NCBI GenBank assembly: GCA_903928495.1
Contig: CAIYQZ010000013.1
Location: 1-58,181 of the forward strand
Direction: 5' to 3'
DNA from: an uncultured bacterium
GTDB lineage: Bacteria; Pseudomonadota; Gammaproteobacteria; Burkholderiales; Burkholderiaceae_C
DNA: 58,181 nt
Shown here: positions 37,629 through 46,051 of the stretch, in pieces
Numbering within the stretch: position 1 is the stretch's first letter
How the letters are laid out: each line of letters starts with the position of its first letter
Notes under the pieces: model-generated
The model's database searches: none
What the model saw: only the letters and a program-made list of their open reading frames with translations
What the model was told of the DNA's origin: nothing
Made by a program: the position numbers and the translations under genes

Positions 37629-38978
37629 ATGACACACCACCCGCGCAACGCACTGGCCCTGATGGGCTGCACATCACTGTTGTTTCTGGCGGGTTGCGCC
37701 AGTGGGCCAACCACCCAACACCACGCCGCCCCGCCCCAAACTTCGGTGGAACTGGCGCCTGTGGCGCAGGCCTGCCCGGCGGGTGTGCCCGAAGGCGCCC
37801 GCTGCCTGCGGGGGCAAGACTCTGCCAAGGCGCACTACCTGATCGTGACGCCCGCCAAATGGAGTGGGGTGCTGGTGGTGCACGCGCACGGCGGCCCTTC
37901 GCTGGGCGAGCCCAAAACCACCCGGGCCGATGAAGACATCAAACGCTGGGCCATCACTGTGAAAGAAGGGCATGCGTGGGCGGGCTCGGTGTTCCGCCAG
38001 GGTGGCTTTGCCGTGACCACCGCCGCTGAAGACACCGAGCGTGTACGCCGCATCTTCATTGACCACGTGGCCAAGCCGCGCGTGACGCTGCTGCACGGGC
38101 AGTCGTGGGGTGGCATGGTGGCCACGCGGGCGGCAGAGATGTACCCCAAGTCTTGGGCCGGTGTGTTGCTGACCAGCGGCGTGGTGGCCGGGCCCGCCAC
38201 ATACGACTTCCGTATGGACTTGCGCGCCATTTACCAGCACCTGTGCAACAACCACCCCCGCCCTGATGAACCGGCCTATTCACTGGCCATTGGCCTGCCC
38301 GCCGACGGCAAGCTGACCAACGCCGAGCTGACCGCCCGCGCAGACGAGTGCCTGGGGGTGCGCAGGCCCGCCGCACAGCGCACGCCAGAGCAGGCGCGCA
38401 AGCTCAAAACCATTGTGGATGTGCTCAAAATTCCTGAAAGCTCGGTGGCCAGCCACTTGAACTGGGGCACCTTCACGCTGCGCGATGTGGTGGCCAAAAA
38501 CGGTGGCGTGAGCCCGTTTGGCAACGAGCGCGTGCGCTACACGGGCTCGGCAGACGATGCGGCGCTGAATGCGGCCGTGCCACGCTTCAAGGCCGACCCT
38601 GCCGCCGTGGCCCGCTTTGCCGCCGATGTGGACCACGCCGGGCGCTTTGCGGTGCCGGTGATCAGCGCACACGGCATCAACGACGCAACGGTGTTTGTGG
38701 AAGGCAGCGACACCCTGCGCCAGCGCATGGTGGCCGCAGGCAACGGCGAGCGCCTGGTGCAGAACTTTGTCGATTCAGCCGAGCACAGCTACTGGGGCGA
38801 CGCCTACTACCCGCCGCTGTTCAACGCGCTGCTGAACTGGGTTGAAAAGGGCCAGAAGCCCACCCCCGCAGGCATTGCCGCCAGTTGCCTGCAGCAAACC
38901 GGTGCAGCGGCCAAAGACTGCCGCTTTTTGCCCGACTACGTGAACAAGCCGCTGGCATCGCGCATTTTTGTGCGCTGA
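37629..38978 (+). CDS. Lipoprotein alpha/beta hydrolase
   Basis: A 449-residue protein with a lipoprotein signal (LLFLAGCASG). The hydrolase fold shows the oxyanion-side VHAHGGPS, the nucleophile elbow HGQSWGGM and a C-terminal His in SAEHSYWGD. Acid residue likely in HGINDATVF. Length and a lid-like insertion suggest an esterase or peptidase-type enzyme on the outer or inner membrane. Substrate unknown. Start at ATG 37629; the frame is open further upstream but codes for nothing sensible. Confidence 0.85.
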   Translation: MTHHPRNALALMGCTSLLFLAGCASGPTTQHHAAPPQTSVELAPVAQACPAGVPEGARCLRGQDSAKAHYLIVTPAKWSGVLVVHAHGGPSLGEPKTTRADEDIKRWAITVKEGHAWAGSVFRQGGFAVTTAAEDTERVRRIFIDHVAKPRVTLLHGQSWGGMVATRAAEMYPKSWAGVLLTSGVVAGPATYDFRMDLRAIYQHLCNNHPRPDEPAYSLAIGLPADGKLTNAELTARADECLGVRRPAAQRTPEQARKLKTIVDVLKIPESSVASHLNWGTFTLRDVVAKNGGVSPFGNERVRYTGSADDAALNAAVPRFKADPAAVARFAADVDHAGRFAVPVISAHGINDATVFVEGSDTLRQRMVAAGNGERLVQNFVDSAEHSYWGDAYYPPLFNALLNWVEKGQKPTPAGIAASCLQQTGAAAKDCRFLPDYVNKPLASRIFVR

Positions 38979-39018
38979 GTGCCCGGGCGCTGCCCGCCAG
39001 GGCGGCGCACCTGTGCCA

Positions 39019-40176
39019 TCAGGCCTGCCACCGCCGTTCAATCCGCTCGCGGGCAGGGGGGTGGATGTTGGCCTTGCTCAGGTCACCGCCGTAATGGGCC
39101 ACCACCCTGTGGTCCATCAGCGCGTACCACAGGGGTGGAAAGTAGGCCGCCGTCACCATGCCGGCGTAGCCGCTGGGCAACTGGGGAGCCTGGCCAAAAT
39201 GCCTCAGCGCCTGGTAGCGCCTGGCGGGGTGGGCGTGGTGGTCAGAATGGCGCTGCAGGTGGTACAGCAAGATGTTGCCGACGATGTGGTTGCTGTTCCA
39301 TGAGTGCTCGGGCTCGCAGCGCACATAGCGGCCTGATGCGTCTTGCTGGCGCAGCAGGCCGTAGTGCTCCACATAGTTGACCACCTCCAGCATGGACGCG
39401 GCATACGCGCCTTGCAGCACCAGAAACACCAGCACCGGCCACCCCAGCCAAGCCACCAGTGCACCGAACAGCAGCACCGTCAGCGCCCAGGCCTGCAGGT
39501 TGTCGTTGCTGATGTGCCAGGCGCTTTTGCCCTGTTTGCCCAGGCGCTCGCGTTCAATGTGCCAGGCCGACTTCAGGCTGCCCAGCACGGTGCGGGGCAA
39601 AAACGCCCAAAAGCTCTCGCCCATGCGTGAGCTGGCCGGGTCTTGAGGCGTGGCCACCCAGCGGTGGTGGCCCCGGTTGTGTTCCACATAGAAGTGCCCG
39701 TACAGGCTAGGGGCCAGCGCCAGCTTGGACAGCCAGCGGTCAGATGCCTCTTTTTTGTGGCCCAGCTCGTGCGCCGTGCCAATGCCCACGCCGTTGAACG
39801 AGCCCACCGACACCGCCAGCGCCGCAAAGGCGTACCAGGGCAGGTCGTGCGTGGCGACCAGCCAAGCGCCCAACACGGTGCCAGCCAACTGGAACGGCAC
39901 ATAGGCCCACACCAGGGCGCGGTAAAAGCCGTCTTGCTCCAGCTGCGCCACGGCAGATTCGGGCGGGTTGCTGAAGTCTTCGCCAAACAGCGTGTCCAGC
40001 ACGGGCAGCACCAGGTGGATGAACACGGGCGCATACAACAGCCACGCCCAATGGCCGCTCCAGGCAAACGCCAGCAGAGACGAACCGAAAACCACAGGTA
40101 CAGCAGGGCTCCACAACCAGAGCCAGCGCTTGTCTTTCCACCCGGTGAGAGGTGGGTTGCTCAGGTGCGGTTGCAT
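39019..40176 (-). CDS. AlkB-type membrane di-iron hydroxylase (alkane 1-monooxygenase)
   Basis: A 385-residue integral membrane fatty-acid-desaturase-family protein with the eight-histidine AlkB pattern: HELGHK (about 137), EHNRGHH (about 164) and LQRHSDHH (about 310), plus NYVEHYGL. The family omega-hydroxylates n-alkanes or related chains using rubredoxin. No rubredoxin or rubredoxin reductase gene is in the window, so electron supply is from elsewhere. Convergent with the hydrolase gene and divergent from mazE. Confidence 0.9.
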   Translation of the reverse strand: MQPHLSNPPLTGWKDKRWLWLWSPAVPVVFGSSLLAFAWSGHWAWLLYAPVFIHLVLPVLDTLFGEDFSNPPESAVAQLEQDGFYRALVWAYVPFQLAGTVLGAWLVATHDLPWYAFAALAVSVGSFNGVGIGTAHELGHKKEASDRWLSKLALAPSLYGHFYVEHNRGHHRWVATPQDPASSRMGESFWAFLPRTVLGSLKSAWHIERERLGKQGKSAWHISNDNLQAWALTVLLFGALVAWLGWPVLVFLVLQGAYAASMLEVVNYVEHYGLLRQQDASGRYVRCEPEHSWNSNHIVGNILLYHLQRHSDHHAHPARRYQALRHFGQAPQLPSGYAGMVTAAYFPPLWYALMDHRVVAHYGGDLSKANIHPPARERIERRWQA

Positions 40177-40272
40177 GCGCTGTCTCCTGTTATGGCCGGG
40201 GTGGGCAGGGGGCCCGAGCTGGGTCGAGCCTTGTGCATTTCAGCACCCCAGGTTGACGTGGTCAATTGTTCC

Positions 40273-40309
40273 GTTACATGAAACATGGACTTAAAATGTT
40301 TCATGTAAC
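40273..40309. promoter_or_regulatory. Inverted-repeat operator of the mazEF-type pair
   Basis: GTTACATGAAACAT - GGACTTAAA - ATGTTTCATGTAAC: perfect 14-bp arms with a 9-base spacer, ending 15 bases before the antitoxin GTG. Typical size and place of an autoregulatory toxin-antitoxin operator; it may also affect the divergent alkB-like gene. Confidence 0.8.
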
Positions 40310-40324
40310 AAATGGAGCCCTCCC

Positions 40325-40537
40325 GTGACCACACCCACCACACAGCGCGTTCAAAAACACCGCGATGCCTTGCGGGCTGCCGGCATGCGGCCTGTGCAAA
40401 TCTGGGTGCCCGACACTCGGCAAGAAGGGTTTGCATTGGAATGCCGGCGGCAATCCCGCCTGGTGGCCAACGATGCCAATGAAACCGACGCCCTGCAGTG
40501 GCTGGAAACGGTGGCCGACACCGAGGGATGGAAATGA
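40325..40537 (+). CDS. MazE-family antitoxin (DUF3018-like)
   Basis: A 70-residue protein with RVQKHRDALRAAGMRPVQIW and PDTRQEGFALECRRQSRL, the pattern of DUF3018-type antitoxins paired with MazF/PemK toxins. The N-terminal basic helix likely binds the operator; the acidic C-terminus (NDANETDALQWLETVADTEG) likely wraps the toxin. GTG start with GGAG eight bases upstream. Overlaps the toxin start by four bases (ATGA). Confidence 0.88.
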   Translation: MTTPTTQRVQKHRDALRAAGMRPVQIWVPDTRQEGFALECRRQSRLVANDANETDALQWLETVADTEGWK

Positions 40538-40857
40538 AGCGCGGTGACCTTGTCACCATTGCGCTGCAAGGCGACTACGGCAAGCCCAGGCCTGCTTTGG
40601 TGGTTCAGTCGGACCTGTTTGATGAGCATCCTTCCGTCACGATTTTGCCGGTCACCAGCGAGTTACGCGACGCGCCATTGTTCCGCATTCGAATTGAGCC
40701 CAGCCCCGGCAATGGACTGCACAAGCCGTCTGAGGTGATGGTGGACAAGGCGCAGTCTGTGGCGCGCGACAGGCTAGGTCCACCGTTTGGCCGGCTGACT
40801 GCCGAGCAAATGCTGGCCGTCAGCCGCTCGCTCGCAGTGTTCATGGGAGTGACTTGA
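40534..40857 (+). CDS. MazF/PemK-family endoribonuclease toxin
   Basis: A 107-residue toxin of the CcdB/MazF fold: MKRGDLVTIALQGDYGKPRPALVV at the start holds the strand-loop with the catalytic Arg region, followed by TILPVTSELRDAPLFRI and SEVMVDKAQSV. MazF-type toxins cut mRNA at short motifs and stop growth until the antitoxin is restored. Start ATG 40534 overlaps the antitoxin stop, coupling the two. Confidence 0.92.
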   Translation: MKRGDLVTIALQGDYGKPRPALVVQSDLFDEHPSVTILPVTSELRDAPLFRIRIEPSPGNGLHKPSEVMVDKAQSVARDRLGPPFGRLTAEQMLAVSRSLAVFMGVT

Positions 40858-40889
40858 AGAGGCTGAGGGTTGGGCGCTGATTTTCAATC

Positions 40890-40936
40890 AAAACTTCGCT
40901 TCAGCGCTTGATTGGCGTCATTCACTGCTATCAATT
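40890..40936 (+). repeat. Dispersed intergenic repeat, copy C
   Basis: AAACTTCGCTTCAGCGCTTG, ATTGGCGTCATTCACTGCTA, TCAATT. Same core as the other copies. In the convergent gap between the toxin gene and acylphosphatase. Confidence 0.75.
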
Positions 40937-40945
40937 AAGTGTGAT

Positions 40946-41239
40946 TCAAGCCGTCTCTGACTGCTCGAACCCCTGGCAGGGTTCAGCAGCCTCAACGGTG
41001 CTGACCACCACCCCATCCACCCGCGCCAGCTCCGGCCCGTGGTGTGCCCAGTCCACCAGCGCCTGCACGGCGTCCTGCGGGCCGCTGGCCTGGGCTTCCA
41101 CACTGCCGTCGTGACGGTTGCGCACCCAGCCGCTCAGGCCCAGCGCACGGGCCCGGCGTGCCATGTTCCACCGGTAGCCCACGCCTTGCACGCGGCCGGT
41201 GATTCGAAGGTGTCGGGTGATGTGGGCGGTGGTGTTCAT
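40946..41239 (-). CDS. acyP: Acylphosphatase
   Basis: A 97-residue ferredoxin-fold enzyme with the active-site motif [12 protein letters not shown] (Arg) and the Asn of [13 protein letters not shown]. It hydrolyses carboxyl-phosphate bonds such as acetyl phosphate in the cytoplasm. It follows dadA by 27 bases on the same strand and may belong to that operon. Confidence 0.94.
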   Translation of the reverse strand: MNTTAHITRHLRITGRVQGVGYRWNMARRARALGLSGWVRNRHDGSVEAQASGPQDAVQALVDWAHHGPELARVDGVVVSTVEAAEPCQGFEQSETA

Positions 41240-41266
41240 GCGCCGGATGATGGCTGAAATCTTGGC

Positions 41267-42535
41267 CTAAACCCCCGCCACCTGCACCGACCGCAAAGTG
41301 GCCGGCACGGGGGATTGCTGCCGCGCCCAGTGCTCCACATGCCCGGCCAACTGGTGCGCGGTGATGGCCGACAACGTCCAGCCCAGGTGGCCGTGGCCAG
41401 TGTTGTAGAACACGTTGGGCAAGCGGCCGGGGCCTACGCGGGGCAGCATGTCGGGCATCATGGGGCGCAGGCCTGCCCAGGGCTCCACGCGGCGCGTGCT
41501 CACGCCAGGGAAGCACTGGTTCACCCAGTTCACCAACGGGCGAATGCGGTCGGCGCGGATGTCGTGGTTGATGCCGTTGAACTCTGCGGTGCCCGCCACG
41601 CGGAAGCGGTCTGGCCCCAGGCGGCTGGTGACGAGCTTGGTTTCGTCGTCCAGCAGGCTGACGTTGGGGGCGGCGGCCTGGCTTTGGGCGTCGTTCAGCA
41701 TCACGGTGATGGAATAGCCCTTCACCGGGTACACGTTCAGGCGGTCGCCCAGCTGCGCGCCCAGCGCACGGCTGTGCACACCGGCGCACACCACCACGGC
41801 GTTGCCGGTCACGGTTTCGCCGTTGGTCAGCGTGACCGCAGCGGTGCTTCCGGTGCTGGCCACGCGTGCCACTTCGTGGCCGGTCAGCAGCTTCACACCC
41901 AGGCGTTCGCAAGCCAGGCTCAGGCCATGGGTGTATTTGTGGATGTCGCCGGTGCTGTCGCTCTCGGTGTAGTAGCCGCCAAAGTAGTGGCCTTGCAGGG
42001 TGGGCTCGATGGCGCGCATTTCATCGGGCGTGACGGCGCGGCGCGGCAGGCCGCCTTCAGCCAACAGTTGGGACACTTTGCCCGCGTGGTCATAACCGGC
42101 CTTGTCGCGGTAAATGTGCAGGATGCCTTGCTGCTTCAAGTCAAAGTCGATGCCTTCCGTCTTGGCCCAGCCAAACAGGTGCTCGCGTGCGGCAATGGCC
42201 AGGCGGGCGGTGGCCACGGTGTTGTGGCGGTATTTGGGAATGGAGGCCACGAACTCGGCAAACCAGCTCAGCTTGTGCCAGGTGGGTGCGGGGTTGACCA
42301 GCAGCGGGGCATCGGGCTTGAACATCCACTTCAGGCCCTTGAGCAGGGTGGACGGGTGCGTCCACACCTCCGCATTAGAGGCCGACAACTGCCCGCCGTT
42401 GGCATGGCTGGTTTCCATGCCCGCGTAGCGGTGCTTTTCGATCAGGGTGACGCGGTGGCCCTGACGCGCCAGTGCATAGGCGCTGGTGACGCCGGTGATG
42501 CCGCCGCCAATGACGATGAGGTGTTGCTGTGCCAT
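41267..42535 (-). CDS. dadA: D-amino acid dehydrogenase / glycine oxidase-like, DadA family
   Basis: A 422-residue FAD-dependent oxidase/dehydrogenase with the dinucleotide motif VIGGGITGVTSAYALARQG at residues 7-25 and the family's FAD-binding C-terminal NTGHGHLGWTLS. DadA enzymes oxidise D-amino acids to 2-oxo acids and ammonia at the inner membrane; related enzymes oxidise glycine. Control by a tandem glycine riboswitch directly upstream points to glycine or a glycine-derived signal. ATG 42535 chosen. Confidence 0.93.
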   Translation of the reverse strand: MAQQHLIVIGGGITGVTSAYALARQGHRVTLIEKHRYAGMETSHANGGQLSASNAEVWTHPSTLLKGLKWMFKPDAPLLVNPAPTWHKLSWFAEFVASIPKYRHNTVATARLAIAAREHLFGWAKTEGIDFDLKQQGILHIYRDKAGYDHAGKVSQLLAEGGLPRRAVTPDEMRAIEPTLQGHYFGGYYTESDSTGDIHKYTHGLSLACERLGVKLLTGHEVARVASTGSTAAVTLTNGETVTGNAVVVCAGVHSRALGAQLGDRLNVYPVKGYSITVMLNDAQSQAAAPNVSLLDDETKLVTSRLGPDRFRVAGTAEFNGINHDIRADRIRPLVNWVNQCFPGVSTRRVEPWAGLRPMMPDMLPRVGPGRLPNVFYNTGHGHLGWTLSAITAHQLAGHVEHWARQQSPVPATLRSVQVAGV

Positions 42536-42598
42536 GTGTGAGTCTTTCAAAGCCGTCAAACAAAGGGGCATGCCCCGCACACGGCGTGCGGGCCAAGA

Positions 42599-42812
42599 CC
42601 CCCTCTGTTTGTGACCTGAGAGATTCACCAACCCCTGTTGCAGCGGGGCGCTGGCTTGCTCCTGCGGTGGGCCAGGTGACGAAGCCTGGCCACTCTTCAG
42701 AGTGTGAAAAACACCGACCGGTCCTTTTGCCTGAGAGTTTCCGGGGCGGTTGCTCCTTCGGCGCTGGCCTGCCACCTTGTGGTGGTGGCGGCCAGTCTCT
42801 CCCGATCGGGTG
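42599..42812 (-). promoter_or_regulatory. Tandem glycine riboswitch upstream of dadA
   Basis: On the minus strand, aptamer 1 (about 42810-42715) has GGGAGAGACTGG, GCCGAAGGAGCAACC and AAACTCTCAGGCAAAAGGAC with a CCGATCGG/CCGGTCGG stem. Aptamer 2 (about 42706-42599) has GCAGGAGCAAGCC and AATCTCTCAGGTCACAAAC. These are the hallmark repeats of the gcvT-type glycine riboswitch. The downstream platform has hairpin CCCGCACGCCGTGTGCGGG and an overlapping palindrome GGGGCATGCCCC (42565-42576), which exclude each other. It starts 14 bases after the tctC stop. Confidence 0.92.
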
Positions 42813-42825
42813 TGGGAGAAGGCGT

Positions 42826-43818
42826 TTATTGTGGCTGCAGGTTGATGGCCTTGGCGATGCCGCGGAATTGGCTGGTGCCATCGGCATACGCCTTGTCGGC
42901 GGCAGCCAGGGTCTGGGGCTTGGGCAGCAACTGGCTGTTGGCTTCCAGGGTCTGGCGAACAGCTGCGTCGCCCAGCGATTCAGAAATGGCTTTGTGCAGC
43001 ACCGTCACCACGGCTTCGGGGGTGTCTTTCTTCACGAAATAGCCTGTCCAGATGTTGAACGTGAAGTCTTTGAGTTGCTTGCTTTCGCTGATGGCGGGGT
43101 AGGCCTTGGTGCTTTCCAGCCGCTCGCTGTTGAGCATGGCCAGCACCTTGATGGTTCCTTTTTTGTGCATTTCGTCGTATTTCTTGCCGTAGGGCGCCAG
43201 GAAGATGTCAACGTTGCCAGCCATCAGGTCCAGCTCGGCCGGTGCCGCGCCTTTGTAGGGCACATGGATCATGGGAATGCCCGAAACCTTGGACAGTTGT
43301 TCACCCAGCAGGTGGTAGAAGGAGCCGGGGCCCACGCTGGCATAGGTCAGCGGGCGGCCGTCCTTGGCTGCTTTGCGGGCCAGGTCCAAAAACTCGTCCA
43401 CGTTGTTCACGGCCAAATCTTTGCGGGCCAGGAAGGCAATTTGTGCCGTGGCAATCATCTGGATCAGGCGGAAGTCTTCGCTCTTGAACTTGATGCTGGC
43501 AATCGCCAGGGGCGCCAATATCAGCTCGTTGGGTGAGCCCTGAAACACCTGGTAGCCGTCGCCGGGGTTGTTGAGCACTTTTTGCGCGGCAATGGAGCCA
43601 CTGGCGCCACCCAGGTTTTCCACCATCACGGGCTGGCCCAGGTGTTTGCCCAGCGTGGTGTTGACCGAGCGGGCAATCACGTCAGACAGGCCCCCCGCCG
43701 GGTAGGGCACCACCAGCGACACCGGCTTGGCGGGGTATGTTTGCGCGTGGGCCGCGCCGGTGACTGCAGACAGCGCAATGGCCGCTGCGGTGATGAGTGT
43801 TTGGATGGGTGTTTTCAT
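42826..43818 (-). CDS. Bug-family tripartite tricarboxylate receptor (TctC-like)
   Basis: A 330-residue periplasmic binding protein with a signal peptide (ITAAAIALSAVTGAAHAQ) and the typical start of the mature chain, YPAKPVSLVVPYPAGG, followed by DVIARSVN, PYKGAAPAELDLMAG and a two-lobed fold. Bug proteins bind carboxylates and amino-acid-like ligands and are very numerous in Burkholderiales; most lack a dedicated TctAB, and none is here. Start ATG 43818 is preceded by GAGGAGACAACCCC. Lies between the amidohydrolase and the glycine riboswitch. Confidence 0.93.
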   Translation of the reverse strand: MKTPIQTLITAAAIALSAVTGAAHAQTYPAKPVSLVVPYPAGGLSDVIARSVNTTLGKHLGQPVMVENLGGASGSIAAQKVLNNPGDGYQVFQGSPNELILAPLAIASIKFKSEDFRLIQMIATAQIAFLARKDLAVNNVDEFLDLARKAAKDGRPLTYASVGPGSFYHLLGEQLSKVSGIPMIHVPYKGAAPAELDLMAGNVDIFLAPYGKKYDEMHKKGTIKVLAMLNSERLESTKAYPAISESKQLKDFTFNIWTGYFVKKDTPEAVVTVLHKAISESLGDAAVRQTLEANSQLLPKPQTLAAADKAYADGTSQFRGIAKAINLQPQ

Positions 43819-43850
43819 GGGGTTGTCTCCTCGGGTGGGGGTGGGTGAAG

Positions 43851-45038
43851 TCAATGGGTGGGGGAAAGCAGGTCTTGCACGAGCGCAATCCAGTACGCGG
43901 CGCCAGTGGGAATGTTGTGGTCGTTGAAGTCGTAGCCGGGGTTGTGCACCATGCACGCGCCCATTTGCTCGCCCGCCCCGTTGCCGATGAACAGGTAGCT
44001 GCCGGGCACGCGCTCCAGCATGAAAGCAAAGTCTTCGCTGCCGGTCAGCATGGGGCCGCTGGGGTTGATCTGGCCAGCCGGAAAGTGCCGCTGCGCCACG
44101 GCCAGCGCGCGGGCGGTTTGGGTCGCGTCGTTCACCAGCACGGCGTAGCCGGGGCGCCAATCAATGTCGGCGCGCACGCCAAAGCTCTCGGCCTGCAGGG
44201 CAATGAGCGCTTTGATGCGCCGCTCCATGTCCTGCCGCACCTGGGGGTCCAGCGCACGCACGCTGATTTCAAGCCGGGCAGTGGCCGGTATCACGTTGTT
44301 GGCCTGGCCCGCGTGGATGGCCCCCACCGTGACCACGGCGGGCTGCATGGGGTCCACGCTGCGCGACACCACGGTTTGCAGCGCCATCACCAGCGAAGCG
44401 GCGGCCACCACCACGTCGGTGGCCTTGTGCGGCATGGCGCCGTGCCCGCCCACACCGTGCAGCGTGACAGTGGCGTAGTCAGACGACGCCATGGTGGGCC
44501 CGCTGCGAAACACCAGCTCCCCCTGCGCCATGCCCGGCATGTTGTGCATGGCAAAAATGGCGTCGCACGGGAAGCGGTCAAACAGGCCGTCTTCCATCAT
44601 CTTCAGTGCGCCGCCACCGCCTTCTTCGGCGGGCTGAAAAATCAGGTTCAGCGTGCCGTCAAAGGTGCCGTGCTGGGCCAGGTGCTGTGCGGCGGCCAGC
44701 AGCATGGCGGTGTGGCCGTCGTGGCCGCAGGCGTGCATCACGCCGTGATGGCAGCTGCTCCAGTCGGCACCGGTGGCTTCGGTGATGGGCAGCGCGTCCA
44801 TGTCGGCGCGCAGGCCAATGGACTGCGTGGAGGTGCCCCGGCGCAACTGGCCCACCACACCTGTGCCGCCCAGGCCGGTGGTGACGGCATAGCCCCACGA
44901 GGCCAACTGAGCGGCCACCAGTGAACTGGTGCGGTGCTCGTCAAACGCCAGCTCGGGGTGGCGGTGGATGTCGCGCCGGAGGCGGGTGAATTCTTCAACG
45001 GCGGCGGGGGTGAGGCGTTCCACGGGGGCTCCTGACAT
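43851..45038 (-). CDS. M20-family amidohydrolase (hippurate hydrolase-like)
   Basis: A 395-residue zinc aminoacylase/carboxypeptidase. Metal ligand motifs HACGHDGH (about 102) and QPAEEGGGG (about 137) are intact, and the lid domain contains HGVGGHGAMPHKATD and RLEISVRAL. Relatives cleave N-acyl amino acids, for example hippurate to benzoate and glycine, or indole-acetyl amino acids. Divergent from a LysR gene, first in a run ending at dadA-acyP. The glycine riboswitch two genes downstream supports a glycine-releasing substrate (inference). Confidence 0.92.
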   Translation of the reverse strand: MSGAPVERLTPAAVEEFTRLRRDIHRHPELAFDEHRTSSLVAAQLASWGYAVTTGLGGTGVVGQLRRGTSTQSIGLRADMDALPITEATGADWSSCHHGVMHACGHDGHTAMLLAAAQHLAQHGTFDGTLNLIFQPAEEGGGGALKMMEDGLFDRFPCDAIFAMHNMPGMAQGELVFRSGPTMASSDYATVTLHGVGGHGAMPHKATDVVVAAASLVMALQTVVSRSVDPMQPAVVTVGAIHAGQANNVIPATARLEISVRALDPQVRQDMERRIKALIALQAESFGVRADIDWRPGYAVLVNDATQTARALAVAQRHFPAGQINPSGPMLTGSEDFAFMLERVPGSYLFIGNGAGEQMGACMVHNPGYDFNDHNIPTGAAYWIALVQDLLSPTH

Positions 45039-45078
45039 GAACTTTGCTGCATGTTAGGAAGGGTGTGCTTTAAAGTCC

Positions 45079-45113
45079 AATGCATTGAAAATCAATAACC
45101 CATGCATTTGAAT
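45079..45113. promoter_or_regulatory. LysR-type operator between amidohydrolase and lysR
   Basis: ATTGA-AAA-TCAAT (45084-45096) is a T-N11-A LysR-type site. It overlaps one of two ATGCATT copies (45080-45086 and 45102-45108) spaced 22 bases apart, two helical turns. The GGAGG site of the lysR gene follows. Confidence 0.65.
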
Positions 45114-45123
45114 GGAGGTTTAT

Positions 45124-46014
45124 ATGACGCTGGTGCAGTTGCGGCACTTCGTGGTGCTGGCGGCATGTGGGTCGTATGTGCAGGCGTCCAAGGCCTTGTT
45201 TCTGACACAGCCCGCCCTCACCCGCAGCATTCAGGGCCTGGAAGACGAGCTGGGCGGCGCACTGTTCAACCGGCTGGGCCGGCGCATCACCCTGAGCCCG
45301 CTGGGCACAGAGGTTTTGCAACGGGCCCAACGGCTGGTGAGCGATGCAGACGCGCTGAAGCAAACAGGCAAAGAAATGCATGCGGGCTTGAGCGGCCAGT
45401 TGCGCGTGGGCCTCAGCTCGGCGCCAGGGGCCTTGCTGTCTGTCCCGCTCATGCAGCACATGGCACAACACCACCCCCGGCTGCACCTTGAGATTTCTCG
45501 GGGCAATACCGGCGTGCTGTTGCACGAGCTGCGCGAGCAAAAGCTGGACGCGGCCATCGTGGACACGCGCTCCATGCGCCCGTCGTCAGACCTGGAGGTA
45601 ACACTCGCCTTTGAGCTGGAAGCCGGGTTTCTGGCCCGCCCTGACCACCCGCTGGCGCACACCGGGCGTGCCGTGACGCTGGCAGAACTGATGGAACACC
45701 CCATTGCCTCCACCCCGTTGAGCGACGAGGTGGCTCGCATCCTGATGGCCCGCTACGGCCCCCAGGCCAACCCCGACGACCTGGTGACCCTGCGCTGCGA
45801 CGAAACCCTGAGCATCGTGGACGTGGCCCGCCGCAGCGACGCCGTGGTGCTAACCGTTTTGGCCGTGGCGGCCGACTTGGTACCGCTGAATGTGGTGCCA
45901 GCCCTGAACGCCACCGCGCGCTTTGGGCTGGTCACCTTGAGCAGGCGACAGGAGGCACCAGCCCTGCGCATCGTGCGCGAACAACTGCCTGGTTGGGTAG
46001 CCGCGGCACAGTGA
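45124..46014 (+). CDS. LysR-family transcriptional regulator
   Basis: A 296-residue LysR regulator: N-terminal winged helix-turn-helix (residues 1-60, QLRHFVVLAACGSYVQASKA, LTQPALTRSIQGLEDELG) and a C-terminal effector-binding domain (about 90-296). It is divergent from the amidohydrolase-tctC-dadA run and by position most likely controls it and itself. Ligand unknown. ATG 45124 preceded by GGAGG; a short upstream frame is not used. Confidence 0.94.
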   Translation: MTLVQLRHFVVLAACGSYVQASKALFLTQPALTRSIQGLEDELGGALFNRLGRRITLSPLGTEVLQRAQRLVSDADALKQTGKEMHAGLSGQLRVGLSSAPGALLSVPLMQHMAQHHPRLHLEISRGNTGVLLHELREQKLDAAIVDTRSMRPSSDLEVTLAFELEAGFLARPDHPLAHTGRAVTLAELMEHPIASTPLSDEVARILMARYGPQANPDDLVTLRCDETLSIVDVARRSDAVVLTVLAVAADLVPLNVVPALNATARFGLVTLSRRQEAPALRIVREQLPGWVAAAQ

Positions 46015-46051
46015 TAACCTTTCACTCAGGCACATTGCTGAGGTTCGCCAA

